Positions 23,644 through 35,550 of a stretch of DNA of 64,000 bases are shown piece by piece (positions within the stretch are counted from its first letter, which is position 1; each line of letters opens with the position of its first letter). Location: the NCBI GenBank assembly GCA_036346205.1, contig JARFJB010001352.1, positions 1,414,001 through 1,478,000 on the forward strand. The letters are read 5' to 3'. Both the position numbers and the translations under genes were made by a program. A model generated the notes under the pieces. That model had not been told where the DNA came from and ran no database searches. It saw only the letters and a list, made by a program, of their open reading frames with translations. The DNA comes from Vesta saturnalis (Eukaryota > Arthropoda > Insecta > Coleoptera > Lampyridae).

Positions 23644-24850
23644 AACACATACAAAATCCAAAAACCTTTACCACTGTGTGACGTCGCCTTTATTTTTAAT
23701 TACGGCTTGAATTCTTTTGGGCATCGTACTTATTAAGTTTTGACACTCATCTTGAGTGAAAGTATCCCAAATATTTTGAAGTTTGTATTTTAATTCGACT
23801 ACGTTTCTAGATGGTTGTATTCGTAATCGTTTTTCATTGTCTGCCAATGGGTTTCTATTGGTGACAAGTCGGGACTATTTGCCACCCACTCCGAAAGTGG
23901 GACATTATAATCAGAAAGCCGTTTTAAAGATTTTCTTGATGTATGGCAGGCCGCCCCGTCTTGTTGGAACACAAAATTATTATTATTCTGCAATAAATCT
24001 GTTATTGTTGGAAATAACGATTTTCTTAAAATCTCTAAATATTTATTGGTGTTTACAATTCCATCAATGAAGTAAAGTTTTCCAACACCTCTAGCAGACA
24101 TTAAACCCCATACTATAGCTGAAGCAGGAAATGTTACTTTCTTTTTTAAACAATTTGAATTGAAAGCTTCATTTTTCTGACGAATAACTCTGCTTCGATT
24201 GCCCCCAACACAAACTTCAAAACGAGACTCATCACTCCAATGGACACTATTCTATTCATCACTCGTCCAATTAATGTGACTTTTAGCCCATTTAAGCTGT
24301 TTTTCTTTTGTTTTAATGTTAAGAGTGGCTTTTCTTTCGCCTAAAGAAAATTTGTAAAATTATAAAAAATTTTTTTGGAAGAAGTTGCAATAAAATTACC
24401 TTGTAAGTTTTAAAACCTAACTTAAGGGCTTCTCTATGGCACGTGGATCTTGAAACACTCGCCCCACAGCATCGCTCCAAAGAACAGATAATTCACCATA
24501 GTTCGAACGCCTGTTTTTTCTAATAATCTTCTTCAATGCCCGTCTATCAGTATCTGATATTTTGGATTTCGACGCATACCGAGGTTTTGTAGCTATTGTA
24601 CCCGTTGTTTTAAAAACTCGAATGATATTTCTGACAGTAAACTTTGATAAATTAACTAGAGCGCCAATTTCCGCGTTTGATTTTCCCTTTTTAAATAAAT
24701 TGATAATAATTGAGCGAATTTTTTCATCAACAACCTTTCCACGCGTTATTTTTACTAATAGTAAAAAAAAACAAACTTTCTTTTGTTGGACAAAGGCAAA
24801 GCCTACTTGATAATTTGAGATATTCAAAGATTCTTAGAAAATAATAAATT
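23642..24850 (-). pseudogene. Tc1-type transposase, frameshifted
   Basis: Minus strand. The N-terminus near 24750-24560 has a helix-turn-helix: IRSIIINLFKKGKSNAEIGA, then FTVRNIIRVFKTTGTIATKP and a second one, TDRRALKKIIRKN. The catalytic part 24101-23799 has SARGVGKLYFIDGIVNTNKY, FQQDGAACHTSR with the second catalytic Asp, and LSEWVANSPDLSPIETHWQT with the catalytic Glu (DDE type, PIE motif). The middle (24420-24110) is readable in pieces, including SDESRFEVCVGGNRSRVIRQ, which carries the first catalytic Asp. This is a Tc1 family member distinct from the mariner-like copies. The left end AGGAACACATAC follows the TA array; the right end was not found with certainty. Confidence 0.88.
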
Positions 24851-25065
24851 CGAGAAAAGCAAATAACTATTTTTTTTTTGTATAAAAATTTAACAATTAA
24901 AAAATGATTTAAAGTAAAATGTTGCAATAAAATGTTTTAAATTGTTTAAAATGTTGTTACAAATGATAATAAAAATAAATACTTAAATTAAATTTACCGT
25001 GAATTAGCATAATTTTATTTAAAAAGAAAAAATATTGGTGGGCCAATTGAGATGGGACAGGGCTC

Positions 25066-25068
25066 GTA

Positions 25069-25147
<79 letters not shown>
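25066..25147. repeat. (TA)n microsatellite
   Basis: About 40 TA units with one irregularity near 25075. Confidence 0.95.
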
Positions 25148-25148
<1 letters not shown>

Positions 25149-25598
25149 CGTGAATAAAAAATCGTTGAAGCCTTGAGTCAATAGAACTGAGAATGTTATT
25201 CAATAATTTCACATTTTGCATTTTAAAATGACCACTACCGTCTGTTATACAAGCTTGAGGTCATTTTCTTATTCCTTGACAGGTAATTTTCATGTGAATT
25301 TTCTATGGGTCACGAAAATATCCAAATTGAGTAGCTATGACAAAATTCTGTTTTGAAATCAGGAACCCTGGTTCGGCAATTTCTAGAAAAAAAAAAAACA
25401 AAACTGGTTTGTTTTGACATTTCATAAATTAATTCACCTTTATTAGTGACTTTCGTGATTTTTTAATTTGAATAGATAATTTTTCTCCGTTATTGTTCGT
25501 TCCTTTTCATTACTGTTTTTGTTATTATCGTTCCTATTATTATTGTTCGTTTGTTATCATTTATTTATCCATTACTTATCGTTTGTTTTGTATTTGAG

Positions 25599-26330
25599 AT
25601 GACTACATTCACTAATGCTGAATATGCTGGAATTCCCTTTATGTATGGATACAGTAGGGAAAATGCATCTCTTGTACAAAGAGACTACGTACGGTGATTT
25701 CCCAACAGACCAGCTCCTCATGTGAGAGTATGTTCTTCAACCTTTCGCAGAATTGCCGAAACTGGTACTTTAAAAAAAATAGAAATGCTGGTGCACCTGG
25801 GAATCCAGAACTAGATGAAGCAATATTACAAACAGTAGAAAATACTCCCACGATGAGTACCCACAAAGCTGCCAGTGCACTTGGGACCTCCCAAAAAAGG
25901 TTTGGTCTGTGTTGAAAAAGAATGACACTATACTCCAGTTCAAGGGTTAGAAGAGAACGATTTTGCCAGGAGACTTCAATTTTGTCATTTTATCTTAAAC
26001 GCTGACGGGAAGATACTAGATTTGTATTTAGAATTTTATGGAGAGACAAAGCGAGATTCCACAGAGAAGGTATCATAACTTAAACAATTTACATTCATGG
26101 TCTGATTAAATCCACATTTAAAAAAAGAAGGACAGGAGAAGGATTTGAAGAATTTCTGAGAAACCACATCTAAGACTTACTGGGTGATACCTACCATTGA
26201 TAGACAACACATAATTTTCCAACACGACGGTTGTCAAGCACATTATTGTCTAATGCGCGGCTGAAAAGCTTTTTCTGGAGGAACTATCGAACGAATTTTG
26301 ACAAAAATGGTTTCATCCGAAAATTAAGAC
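25599..26330 (+). pseudogene. Mariner-like transposase (DUF4817 type), 5' part
   Basis: Starts ATG with MTTFTNAEYAGIPFMYGYS, the DUF4817-type N-terminal domain, then APHVRVCSSTFRRIAETGTL and KKNRNAGAPGNPELDEAI. The helix-turn-helix region (25820-25910) reads VENTPTMSTHKAASALGTS. After a shift the catalytic region is nearly unreadable, with only FQHDGCQAH-like traces near 26220 (second Asp). Frames break near 25693, 25915 and 26060. The flank near 26615 has TCACCCTGCATAATT, a possible right end. Confidence 0.75.
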
Positions 26331-26637
26331 ATTGAGCTAGTTTTTTAGACTATTTTAACACTAGCGAATAGTTTAAAAGTTGTAATCAATACATATTTGA
26401 AATCGATTTTGGTTTTTTTCACATTCTGATTTTAAACCTCAATTTTCTTCTTATTCCTCATACTTTTGCATTTTTAAGTGAAATAAATGTTCTACTATTG
26501 AAAACTGGACTAAAAGTACTGTTTAAAAGGATCAATTCCTACAGAATCGGCTGAAACTGAATGAAAATAGGAAATTACTTCAAAATCACAAAATTGAAGG
26601 TTGACATCTAATTTGGAATCACCCTGCATAATTCTAT

Positions 26638-26990
26638 TTATTTTTCTATTTCTTGATTTAATTTGGTTTGTCCCAGATTTACATGGATTCCCTCCATCTT
26701 TTGTAAGGTTTGCTTTGTGATCTCTTCCTTATTGATGACGTCTCTAGAAACTATAGCGCGTCTATTTTTGTCCATTCTCCAGATGTAGTTGTTATAGTCT
26801 CTTCTGCTTCTAATCCATTCATATATCAACCGTGTTTACAAATGTTCTTTGTTATCTAAGTTCTATCCATTTCTCTTCTGAGTGTTCTAATTTCTTCAGT
26901 ATCTAGGCTTTTTTCTGTATTGTTAGTTTCTGCTCTGATTTTCGCAACGTATGTTGTAAGGTCCTTTCTTACAATTTTTATATTTGCCGC
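26638..26990 (-). pseudogene. LINE C-terminal fragment
   Basis: Minus strand. EWIRSRRDYNNYIWRMDKNR lies at about 26820-26760, followed by a basic segment. EW..SR..WN.HI.RM is a common C-terminal block after the RT of insect LINEs. Further upstream only short charged segments are seen. No RT motifs remain. Confidence 0.45.
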
Positions 26991-27059
26991 GGCTAAACTG
27001 CAATCGGTCTTTATTTTATAAACTAAAGAGGGGGGTGGGTTCGTCGGTATATTTAATCT

Positions 27060-29384
27060 TTAGCTCTACACTGTCCACATCAAATAATTAAAATAAAACG
27101 GTTTAAAAATATTTTATCCTATTATTTACAAATCTAATATATTCACACTTAAGCTAAATCAACTAACATAAAAGTAACAATAAGAAAACAACTTGACGTT
27201 CTGATTGAGACGGCGGCGTCGGGGGCGTCCACTCAGTTTGGACGGCGAATTTGGATGTCCTCCTTCCTTCCTTCCACTCGCTCGATACAACGGTTTATTG
27301 CTATCGCAGTCGTTTCTGTAAATAGATTTTAATACTCCCTAGTTACACTCAATGATGACCGTAATATTTAAATGATTAATAACGTTGTGTTTAATTAATT
27401 ATTTATGCTGGATACGGCCCTGTCTATAAAAGAAAAGAATTTATAAACAAACTACTGGTTATTCAAAACGAGGGTTGCGCGAATCTAGGTCACTAGTGAA
27501 AATCGATATCCCGAGTTCATGATAGTACGCATGACGGTTGTACCGGTCTAATTGCGTGCGGCTCTTTACCTTTAGTAATTTCTGGAAGACGGACAGGCGC
27601 GTATGCTTCGTGAAGCAATTTACTTTCGCGATGTATTATGTTCGAAAATATGACTTATCTTCAGAGGTTTATTCTCGCATTAAATTTAGACTGGGCTGAT
27701 TATACACGTTTGGTTGTATAATTAATATATAGGCGCGTTATCTTCTGGGATGTAATTTTTTGGTGGTGATTTCCTTTATGCAAACGAAGGAAATCTCACG
27801 TAGATACCAACGAACGTTACCTACTTGTATACGTACAAAACACGTATTTATTAAAGGCGGTTTTTATACTTGCGGAATAAGCTGGTGGAAAACAATTAAC
27901 TGATTGCTTTCTTAAAATTCGTTTACTAAGCGCGTGGTCATCGAAGTACGGTTTTCTTCTACTACAGGTCTTTGACGGATACTCTACGTTTAATTCGTTT
28001 GTGATTACAGGCACTTCGGTCTTTGCCAGCGAGCTGGTAAATTCAGGTGTTTAGAATGTAAGTGAGAGTAAATGATAAAAGCTGCAGGTTTATACAGTCC
28101 TACTTAGCTCTCGTCGTCAGGTATATGTTAGCGTGGTGGGTGTGATCTCCCGACTACCTCGTTGCTTCGCCCGTAGCTGTCTGGGTGTTTTTAGTGCGTG
28201 TGTTTTTACTCCCGACTGCTCCGGGACCTAGCCCGTCGCTCTCTGGGGGTTTCGGTCGGTTTAGCGTGTGTAGACTCCCGACTACCTCGTGGCTTTTGCC
28301 CGTGGCGGTCTGGGGGTTGGTGTGTGCTTGCTTTTGTGATCTCCCGTAGCTTTTGCCCGTGGCGATCTGGGGGTTTTAGTGTGTGCTGGTGTCTATGAGT
28401 ACTGAATTAGTCTACAGACTTACGTGTCGTTAATCACAAAGATCGAGGATAGCTATTTACCAAAGGTTCGCGGTGCGCGTTCGCAAATACAGGGAGCTAA
28501 GCTCGCGGTGGCTATCACTAGGTCTGCGGCGATTTACTTTCAAACAACCGTCACGTGCAGGTTTTCTGGAATCGGAGTTAGTCAAACGGACTAACTAATA
28601 CAGGAGCTGGTGAAACCAACTAAATAATTCTCGGCGGCGGGATGCGTTCACGAGGCGCGACGGAACTCTCCTACTACGGCGGCTGGTCGGTTACGGTTAC
28701 GGCTACGGAATAATAGTATTAAGATTAATAATAATTAACTAAGTAAAAGGTGCGCGGCGCGGTTTTTATAGGGGACTCTCGGGAGGCGGTGGTGGCTTCT
28801 GTTTGGGAATCCTATTTGTAATTGGCGGAGATTACTCTGACGTATAAAACTTTCGATGTTTTATGAAATCTACGTTGGAGTGGAAACAAATTAATTTTTG
28901 TTGTGCAATCAAACGAAATAATGAGAAATATTAAGTTAGGTACTGAGTAATACGGAATACTAAGAAATATTAGATCAAGTCTTGCAGGTGTTTGAATACT
29001 AAGAAATCTTACATTATTTCTTTTACGAGGGCTGATTGTTAAATAATTAATTAATTAAAAAAATTTTGAAGTAATGACTTGCGGTTCGTTACAATGTGAG
29101 TAATGGAAAAGGAAAATGCAACGTCTTTCATACCCTCACCATGAACGAGGGCGGACTTCTTAAGCTTATGCTCCTTCAGCTACAGTGATCAATTCCCAAA
29201 ATAAATACACACATAAATTATTATAATTATATGCACTGTAACACGTGCCCTAAGTTTATGCGCTATATGCATTGCGCCCTTCTGGTTTGGTAACTAACGC
29301 GGTTTTATTTTGCCTCGGCTTTGCTCAGTCGTGTTCATAATTTATTATAAACGGGGTGTGGTTCGTATTAATTACTTGATAGGC
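27060..29384. repeat. GC-richer non-coding repeat unit 1
   Basis: Starts with an ACACTGTC...AAATAA...AAACGGTTTAAAA block. Near the end it has GCGCGGCGCGGTTTTTATAGGGG, split here by one base from a longer run, a TGACGT box and TTTTTGTTGTGCAAT. The same blocks occur in the same order in 29385-31010. No protein is seen. The function or class is unknown; a pair of long LTR-like repeats is one possibility. Confidence 0.55.
28145..28400. repeat. Minisatellite, about 4 units of 60-66 bp
   Basis: Units start CTCCCGACTACCTCGT or a variant, and contain GCCCGT.GC..TCTGGG.G and a GTGTGT tail. About four copies with substitutions and length changes. Two looser copies of a similar unit are seen at 30320-30440. 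Confidence 0.8.
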
Positions 29385-31010
29385 TTAACACTGTCACCTT
29401 AAATAAATCTCTTAAAGCGTTTTAAAACGTATATTAACTAATTTTACAATAAATAAATAATTAATTAACATATGTATTTATTCTTTCCGGCTCCTTACTC
29501 GCTCTCCTGGGGGGTTGCTTTCTAGGTACGAAATCGTTTCTGGTAATATAAATATATGGATTATCTTAACTTACTCCTTACTTCGTATGTAATATTTATA
29601 TTACGGTCCTGTATTTACAGAAGCTGGTACGGTTGCTTTAATACAGTTTTGTTCAACGGCGCCAGTGCAACGAACTCGGACGGAAAAAATCAATATCGTT
29701 CTCGGCTTATGCGCATGGCATGATTATTTATTCTTCAGTAACTCTGGAGCGTTGAAGCTGGTATGTCGCGCTCCCAGGAAGTAATACACGCGCGAGATCC
29801 GCGTATGCAAATGCAAGATCTCTGGACTGTCTTTATTTAATTATAACCGGTTTGATTCTGTTATTTATTTATCTAACTGGATTAATTACGGACTTCCATA
29901 CTAAATCTAATTATATACAATTTATTAGGAGAACGAAATACTGGATATTAAAAAAATATGAATTTACTAAGGTAAATCGTAATATACACCAGGTCGTAGT
30001 TATATTATTGAATACCGGCAAACAGGGGATAATTTACGTACTATCTAATGTTTTACTCTCCGACGGATTTTCCTAACTTATGTACAAATGCTTTTACACT
30101 AGGTGTTTCGCGCTGGTTTATTCTGAATACAAATTTATGCAACAGGTTTCGTGTATACTCTCCTGCGATTAAAGACACCGTGTACGGTTATTGTGTTTGT
30201 CTGTATGTATGTGTTTCGAGCGGGGTCTCAGTAATACTCAGAATACGTAGGCTATGGCCTGTCTTAACCGGATGGACTAAGAGAAAGGTCGTAGGTCTTT
30301 ACAGCCCTGTAACAAACCTTCACCCTCAAGTGTTTGCGAGTGACGTGGGGGGTTACCCCTGCGTGGCACTTTGGGGGTTAATGTACTTTGTGTTTGTGAC
30401 TGACGTCGGGATCTACCATGCGTGGTACTCTTGGCGTTAGTGTAAGGTTATAACTCCTGGAGACTCGGCCCGGCGTTATTTACGTTCTGTAGTGTTTGAT
30501 TGTAAATTTGTCAGATTTTATAACTTTACAACTTACGTGTCTATCAATGGCAGTACAGGATTAAACTTTAGGTTGCCCGGTGCGAGGTGGTGCGCGTTAT
30601 CACACGATCGCATGGACTGTTCGGCGGTGATTAACAGGTCGGTGCTTACACGAAGCAATCGGTGCGGACGGCTACTGGATATCGACTTGACTTGAATCTA
30701 CTTCGATTCATCATCCTTTTTTTACGTGCGTCGCGGGTTTATAAAGGTTCATCTGTAGGCGGCTTCGCGGCTACCGTGCGGGGGATGCCGTTATTTGATT
30801 GGTTGAAATCGTTCTGACGTGCAAAAACTTACCGGTTTTTAGAAATACACGTCAGTGGTGGTTAATAAATTATTTGTTGTGCAATATCGCGTAAACTTTT
30901 GAAATTTTAGATATAGGATAGTCCGCAAATAATTTATTCTAAAAAGCATACGTAAAGGACGCTGGTTCTTTACAGTACAATGGGATTAAGAATAGGTGTC
31001 GTTAGGATAG
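29385..31010. repeat. GC-richer non-coding repeat unit 2
   Basis: Diverged direct copy of 27060-29384. Shared blocks are AACACTGTCACC, a GTTTTAAAACG block, GTCGCGGGTTTATAAAGG, GACGTGCAAAAAC and TTGTTGTGCAAT. Frames at 29852-30440 are open for up to 130 codons but have no recognisable domain and lie within the repeat, so they are not called as genes. Confidence 0.55.
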
Positions 31011-31544
31011 GAACGGGCCGAACGGAATTAGGGTAGTGAGAGGGAGAATTCGCCCAAATATCCGCATATGATGTGCCGGTATATGTGCATGTAGGAAACC
31101 CTCTGCAAAAACCTCACATAAGGTACACGGTAAATGAAATTGAAGCCATTACCTCTTTAATACTAAATAGATACAGTAAAAGTCGCGTTACTGATTTATA
31201 CATTTCAGTTTTTGCCTTGCATATGTATTTGTTTCTTCAGATAACTTCGTTTAGAGCTGCAGGTACTGGATCTGTCTTTAGCGCTTGTTACTTTACCTGA
31301 TCCTTGATTAAGATTTACCGTGTGAGGTGGAGTCCGAGGTACCTGAATTATCTCTATTCCTATTTGAATTTTGAATTTTGTTAGTCTTTTACTTATTGTC
31401 ATGCATTAAGTTTTTTTTGTAGCTGCATGCGTACGTGCGGGTATGTGTGAATGTATGTAAGTGTCTGCGGTAATTCCACAACGAAAACGCGTACATACTA
31501 AAAATGTCGTATTTAAGCTTGCTTTCATTTCTCCTGGATCTGAA

Positions 31545-33000
31545 TTGATTTTCAGAGAAATTCAGCAGCGGAGAGGGGGGTTTATTTGGAGCAGTTTTTG
31601 GTTTTTATCAAATATTTCTGAAACCGCTGTATATATAAATCGACTTAGCTTTCGACTAAGTTTCGCCAAGATCGGCCATCCTGTCTGGATGTTTGTGTGT
31701 GTGTGTGTGCGTGTGTGCGTGTGTGCGTGTGTGCGTGTGTGCGTGTGTGCGAGTGTGCGTGTGCGTGTGTGCGTGTGAACGTGTGTGCGTGTGTGCGTTT
31801 GTGGGTGTGTGCGTGTGTGCGTGTGTGCGTGTGTGCGTGTGTGCGTGTGTGCGTGTGTGCGTGTGTGCGTGTGTGCGTGTGTGCGAGTGTGCGTGTGTGC
31901 GTGTGGGCGTGTGGGCGTGTGCGCGTGTGGGCGTGTGCGCGTGTGCGCGTGTGCGCGTGCGCGCGTGTGCGCGTGTGCGCATGTGCGCGTGTGCGCATGT
32001 GCGCGTGTGCGCGTGTGCGCGCGCGTGCGTGTGTGCGCGCGCGTGCGTGTGTGTGTGTGTCGTGTATGTGTATGTGTATGTGTGTGGGTGGGTGTGTGCG
32101 TAAGTGAGTGAGCGCGTGCGTGTGTGCGTGCATGCCGCGTGAGTGCATGCGTACGTGCGTGCGTGCGTGAGTGCGTGCGTGCACCACTCCCGACCAGCTA
32201 CAACCCTCATCACACACGCATATACCACACGCACCCACACACCCACATCACACACACACACACACACATACACACAGGTACGTGTGCGTGTGCGTATGCG
32301 TGTGCGTGTGGGTGTGCGTGTTTTCATTTAGCTTAGAGTTTTGGGAGAGACCCAACGGCGGAGAGAGGGGGGTGTTATTAGGGGTAGTTTTTGGTTTTTA
32401 TCAAATATTTCATTTAAAAATACCTGGATACAGACCTTAAACATGTCGATTAATTATGTTCTATGCAATATTTTGATATGAAGCGTGATTTAGCGGCAAA
32501 ACGTTTCTAAGGTAGAATTTAAGTGTTTTTCATTATCTGAATAACGATTAATTTTATAAGAAAAAGTGTAGACATATTTTTTAAAGAAAGTTTAATTTTA
32601 CATAGATTTTTTTTATAAAGTTTTTAATGTAAAGCGAAATCAATGTAAAAATTATATAAATATGATTGAAAATGCTGATGCTGTATTATCAATATTTTTA
32701 TATTTATGTATGGGTAAACATTTTTACGTTAACATATGTTTATGTCTATGGATCTCTATCTGACATGAAGTTTTAAACGTCATTCTGACATGGATTGCTG
32801 TTTTTGTTTTTAAAATTATTTCATTTCTTTTAATTTAAGTTAGCATCTAGATGTCTATTAACCTCTGTCTGTCATGAAGTTTTGAACGTCTGTTTGACAT
32901 AGATTATTGTTTTTGCGTTTAAAATGTTGCCTATTTTGGTAATGATCTTCTTATAAAAGATGTTGCATAGTTATCCTAAAAAAAATGTTATTAAAGTTAT
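31545..33000 (+). repeat. Dispersed non-coding repeat family, copy 2
   Basis: Inverted copy of 12135-12665. The GTTTTTGGTTTTTATCAAAT block occurs on both sides of the internal array (31598 and 32387), and the block ATCTGACATGAAGTTTTAAA is duplicated near 32760 and 32870. The array at 31690-32330 sits where copy 1 has only a short TG-rich tract. Confidence 0.75.
31690..32330. repeat. (TG/TGTGCG)n complex microsatellite
   Basis: Mostly TGTGCG and GTGTGCGCGC units on the + strand to 32185, then a CA-rich inverted part at 32205-32275 and again GTGTGCG. Long open frames on both strands here are simple repeat products (VCVCA or HTHAH) and are not genes. Confidence 0.95.
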
Positions 33001-33269
33001 TTCATTTCTTTTAATTTCCATTTTGTAGGTTGGAAGGTCGCGTGGTATTCCACATAAGATATTTTTAATACCTGAGTAACTTACAGAACTTTTCTGTACA
33101 AAGATTCTTAATATACAGCCAAATAAGCCTAATAATTAATTAAATAAGATTGAAAATGCTTAAGCTGTATTTTATGCTAGTGAAACTGGAAGAACCATTA
33201 ACACCAGGTTAACAGCACACAAAAGGCACTTACGTTTACTTCATCCTAAGTAAAATACTGGTACTACTT

Positions 33270-33470
33270 TCAGTTTTGACCTTGGGGAATTCCCATGGTC
33301 GCGCACGTGGGGGTGGCATTTTTTGCCCTTGACATTAAGGTTGGCTTTGAGGCTGACCTTGTGGCTGCCCTCAGGTTTGACCTTGAGGCAGGTCTTGGAG
33401 TCTGGTGTTGGAATTGGCCTTGGGCCTGACCTCGGAGTTGGCCTTGGGATAGCCAAGGTCAGAATCAAAA
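33270..33470. repeat. Degenerate short minisatellite, GGCCTTG/GACCTTGAGG units
   Basis: Roughly ten copies of a 12-24 bp unit built from GACCTTGAGG and TTGGCCTTGGG, next to the Polinton terminal repeat. Confidence 0.7.
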
Positions 33471-33505
33471 ATCTGTTCAGAGGAAAATTTGACATTTCCT
33501 AACAA

Positions 33506-33959
33506 GGGGCCCTAATGCTAACTTGCAAGCCAGCTATAACAGCTTAGGTTAGGGCCTCAGCCCTCTTGTGGTGGCCTCCTTGGCTGGCTGGAAATAGTAT
33601 TATAATAAGGAGTCCCTATTACTAACTTGTAAGACAACTATAAGAACCTGTATTAGGGTCGACGCTCTCTTGTCGTGGCGCCCTGGTTGCGAAATTTGAA
33701 TTTGTTTGTAGCGCCATCTAGTAGAGTATAGACTAATGAATATTTTCTGTAATAAAGGTAGCGCCACCTAGCGGCATATTTCTAGGACTGATTAGGGTTT
33801 GTTTATGGCACTATCTAGTCGTGTATGGATTAATGAAAATTTTCTGTAATAGAAGATGATCATGCACGCCTCTCTCTTTCTCTCTCTCGTGTATCCATTT
33901 TTTCTCGGTTCTTCCTCAAACAAACAAATCAAATCAAATTAATCAAGAATATCAATCTC
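33506..33959 (+). repeat. Polinton left terminal inverted repeat
   Basis: Reverse complement of 38543-38995. Outer box GGGGCCCTAATGCTAAC and inner box CAAACAAACAAATCAA. Contains a twice-repeated internal unit with GCGCCATCTAGT, ACTAATGAA and TTTTCTGTAATA. A third, partial copy lies at 51210-51530. Confidence 0.85.
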
Positions 33960-34358
33960 ATATAGGTAAAATTTTGCGATGCGATGCTTTCAACGAAGGC
34001 AGTTTCAACGACCCCCACCCCTACCTATCCAAGGTCTCCTCACCACACCAGTTTAGCCATTACCCCAGCTGGGCAAGTGACTCCACTATTTAATACAGTG
34101 GAGGTATAATAATTAATAAAGAAAGAAATGGATTTTATGTGTATAACAAATAACATGCTTATACTAATAAAAAATATCTTGGAAAAAAATTCTTCAACAT
34201 TAATTATTATGCCTCCTTTGTATTAAATGGTGGCGCCACTTGTCCAGCTTGCGTAATGGCTACATTAGTGCGGTGGGGAGAGCTTGTAAAAGTAGAGAGG
34301 TGGGGGTCGTTGAAACTGCCTTCGTTGAAAGCATCGCAACGCAAAATTTTACCTATAT
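33960..34358. mobile_element. Foldback (palindromic) element, about 400 bp
   Basis: Arms 33960-34118 and 34196-34358 are inverted copies (ATATAGGTAAAATTTTGCG, GATGCTTTCAACGAAGGCAG and CATTTAATACA blocks) around a 77-bp loop. It lies directly between the left Polinton TIR and the end of the capsid gene, so it either inserted at that point or is a palindromic part of the Polinton itself. Confidence 0.75.
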
Positions 34359-34391
34359 GAAGGTTTTATTTGCGACAAAACCTACGATGCA

Positions 34392-35065
34392 TCATTTAGG
34401 TAACTGACCCAGGAAGACATTACCCAATGATTTCCGCTCTATGCGTGTAGGTATAGTTAACACTTTTACGCCGGTCCTTGTGACAGAATATTTTGCTGCA
34501 GTTGTTCCTAAAGCTTTAGCGTGTGCAATTAGAATCGTGGGGTTGATTCGCATACGTCTCACCAGTAAACTAGCGTCCATAATTCGTGTCTTGTAAGTTG
34601 AACCGTGCGCCGCCATTAGACTAAAGGTATCACTGGAACGTACAAATTTAGCCTTTAATTCAACACCACTTGTGAGAAACTTTTTCAGATTAAAAAAATC
34701 CGAGTGCACGTGCCAAGCATCTCAATTTGTTTGCTGGTAGCGCCAATTACCTGACGTTTAGCGAAACCATTATTTTCGTGTCCCAGTGTATTCATCTGCC
34801 CGGCTGTATCATTGTGCCATAAAGTACAACCTAGCCTCCTTTCCATAATTTAGCAACGTTTCGATATATTCGCGGTAGGCGTAGGTGTTGTTTGGTTGTG
34901 ACACCATCTTCTGATTTAAGTAAACCTCCACTTGTGAGAAAAGCGAATGCATCCGATTGTTTACCGGTGCTACAACATCCGCGTCAGTAGGTGCTGTATC
35001 ATCTTGCCTTAGAACTTTAGCTGTGATATAGTGCATGGCCTGACTTAAATCTATGTAATCGCAGA
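34392..35065 (-). pseudogene. Polinton major capsid protein (PY, double jelly-roll), truncated
   Basis: Capsid shell protein of Polinton elements, commonly annotated in insects as F54H12.2-like. On the minus strand the visible blocks are YIDLSQAMHYITAKV, APTDADVVAPVNN, LFSQVEVYLNQK and NNTYAYREYIETLLNYG (35065-34830). A shifted piece then has DTAGQMNTLG (about 34800-34780), and 34709-34392 has HSDFFNLKKFLTSGVELK, MRINPTILIAHAKAL and NVFLGQLPK with a stop at 34392. Frameshifts occur near 34810 and 34700. The N-terminus is missing because the frame joins the penton gene at about 35060. Family call rests on several ordered motifs and the neighbouring Polinton genes. Confidence 0.82.
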
Positions 35066-35520
35066 GATAAAACATTACCCACAATTTGCGGTTCAACGAT
35101 GTCGCAATAAACAAACATCTACGTTGGTAATCATATCCATTTACTAGCGGGGTGGTTTCATAGCTATGTTTTGATACGGCCGATAACCCAACTGTAAGGC
35201 TAAACGTTGTGAGAATCCGAATAGCGAGAGGGAGGTTTTTAATTTGGTAGTGACGCGCTTACTTGGATTATGGTATTCGATTGTTAGCAATTTACTTATT
35301 AGCTCGTGGTTATTTAGCTCGTTGGCAATTTCTTCAATGTTGCCATAATTCCCCTAGGCCAAACGTAACACATACCATCCGTCCTCAATATAAATCGCTT
35401 TCTCGTTGTCGTGTTGAAAATGTGATGTAGTCTTTTTTAATATCGTCTCTGAATTTCCGAAATGCCTACAACCCATGAGCCTGATATCTTATTGGTTTTG
35501 GCAGTTGCGTAATAAAACTT
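35050..35520 (-). pseudogene. Polinton penton (minor capsid, PX) protein, decayed
   Basis: Minus strand. Visible blocks are YIEDGWYVLRL (about 35390), EIANELNNHELI (35330), KTSLSLFGFSQRLALQLGY (35250-35190) and finally FVYCDIVEPQIVGNVLSL (35118-35065). The last block, a hydrophobic YxDxVEPQIVG motif, is a hallmark of the Polinton minor capsid protein, near its C-terminus. The frame switches several times and the gene runs straight into the truncated major capsid gene. The N-terminal third is not recognisable. Confidence 0.7.
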
Positions 35521-35550
35521 GACGTCATATTATCGAGAAAATACTATTAC

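Noticed and set aside
28145..28400. CRISPR array
   Set aside because: Repeat and spacer structure is absent: the whole 60-66 bp unit is repeated with drift, and the genome is eukaryotic.
29852..30440. 74- and 130-codon frames in the GC-richer repeat
   Set aside because: They lie in a duplicated non-coding unit, have no recognisable motif and are not conserved in the partner unit.
31645..32327. Long open frames on both strands (up to 223 codons)
   Set aside because: The translations are VCVCACV or HTHAHTRT repeats of the TG/TGTGCG array; all frames are open because the repeat lacks stops.
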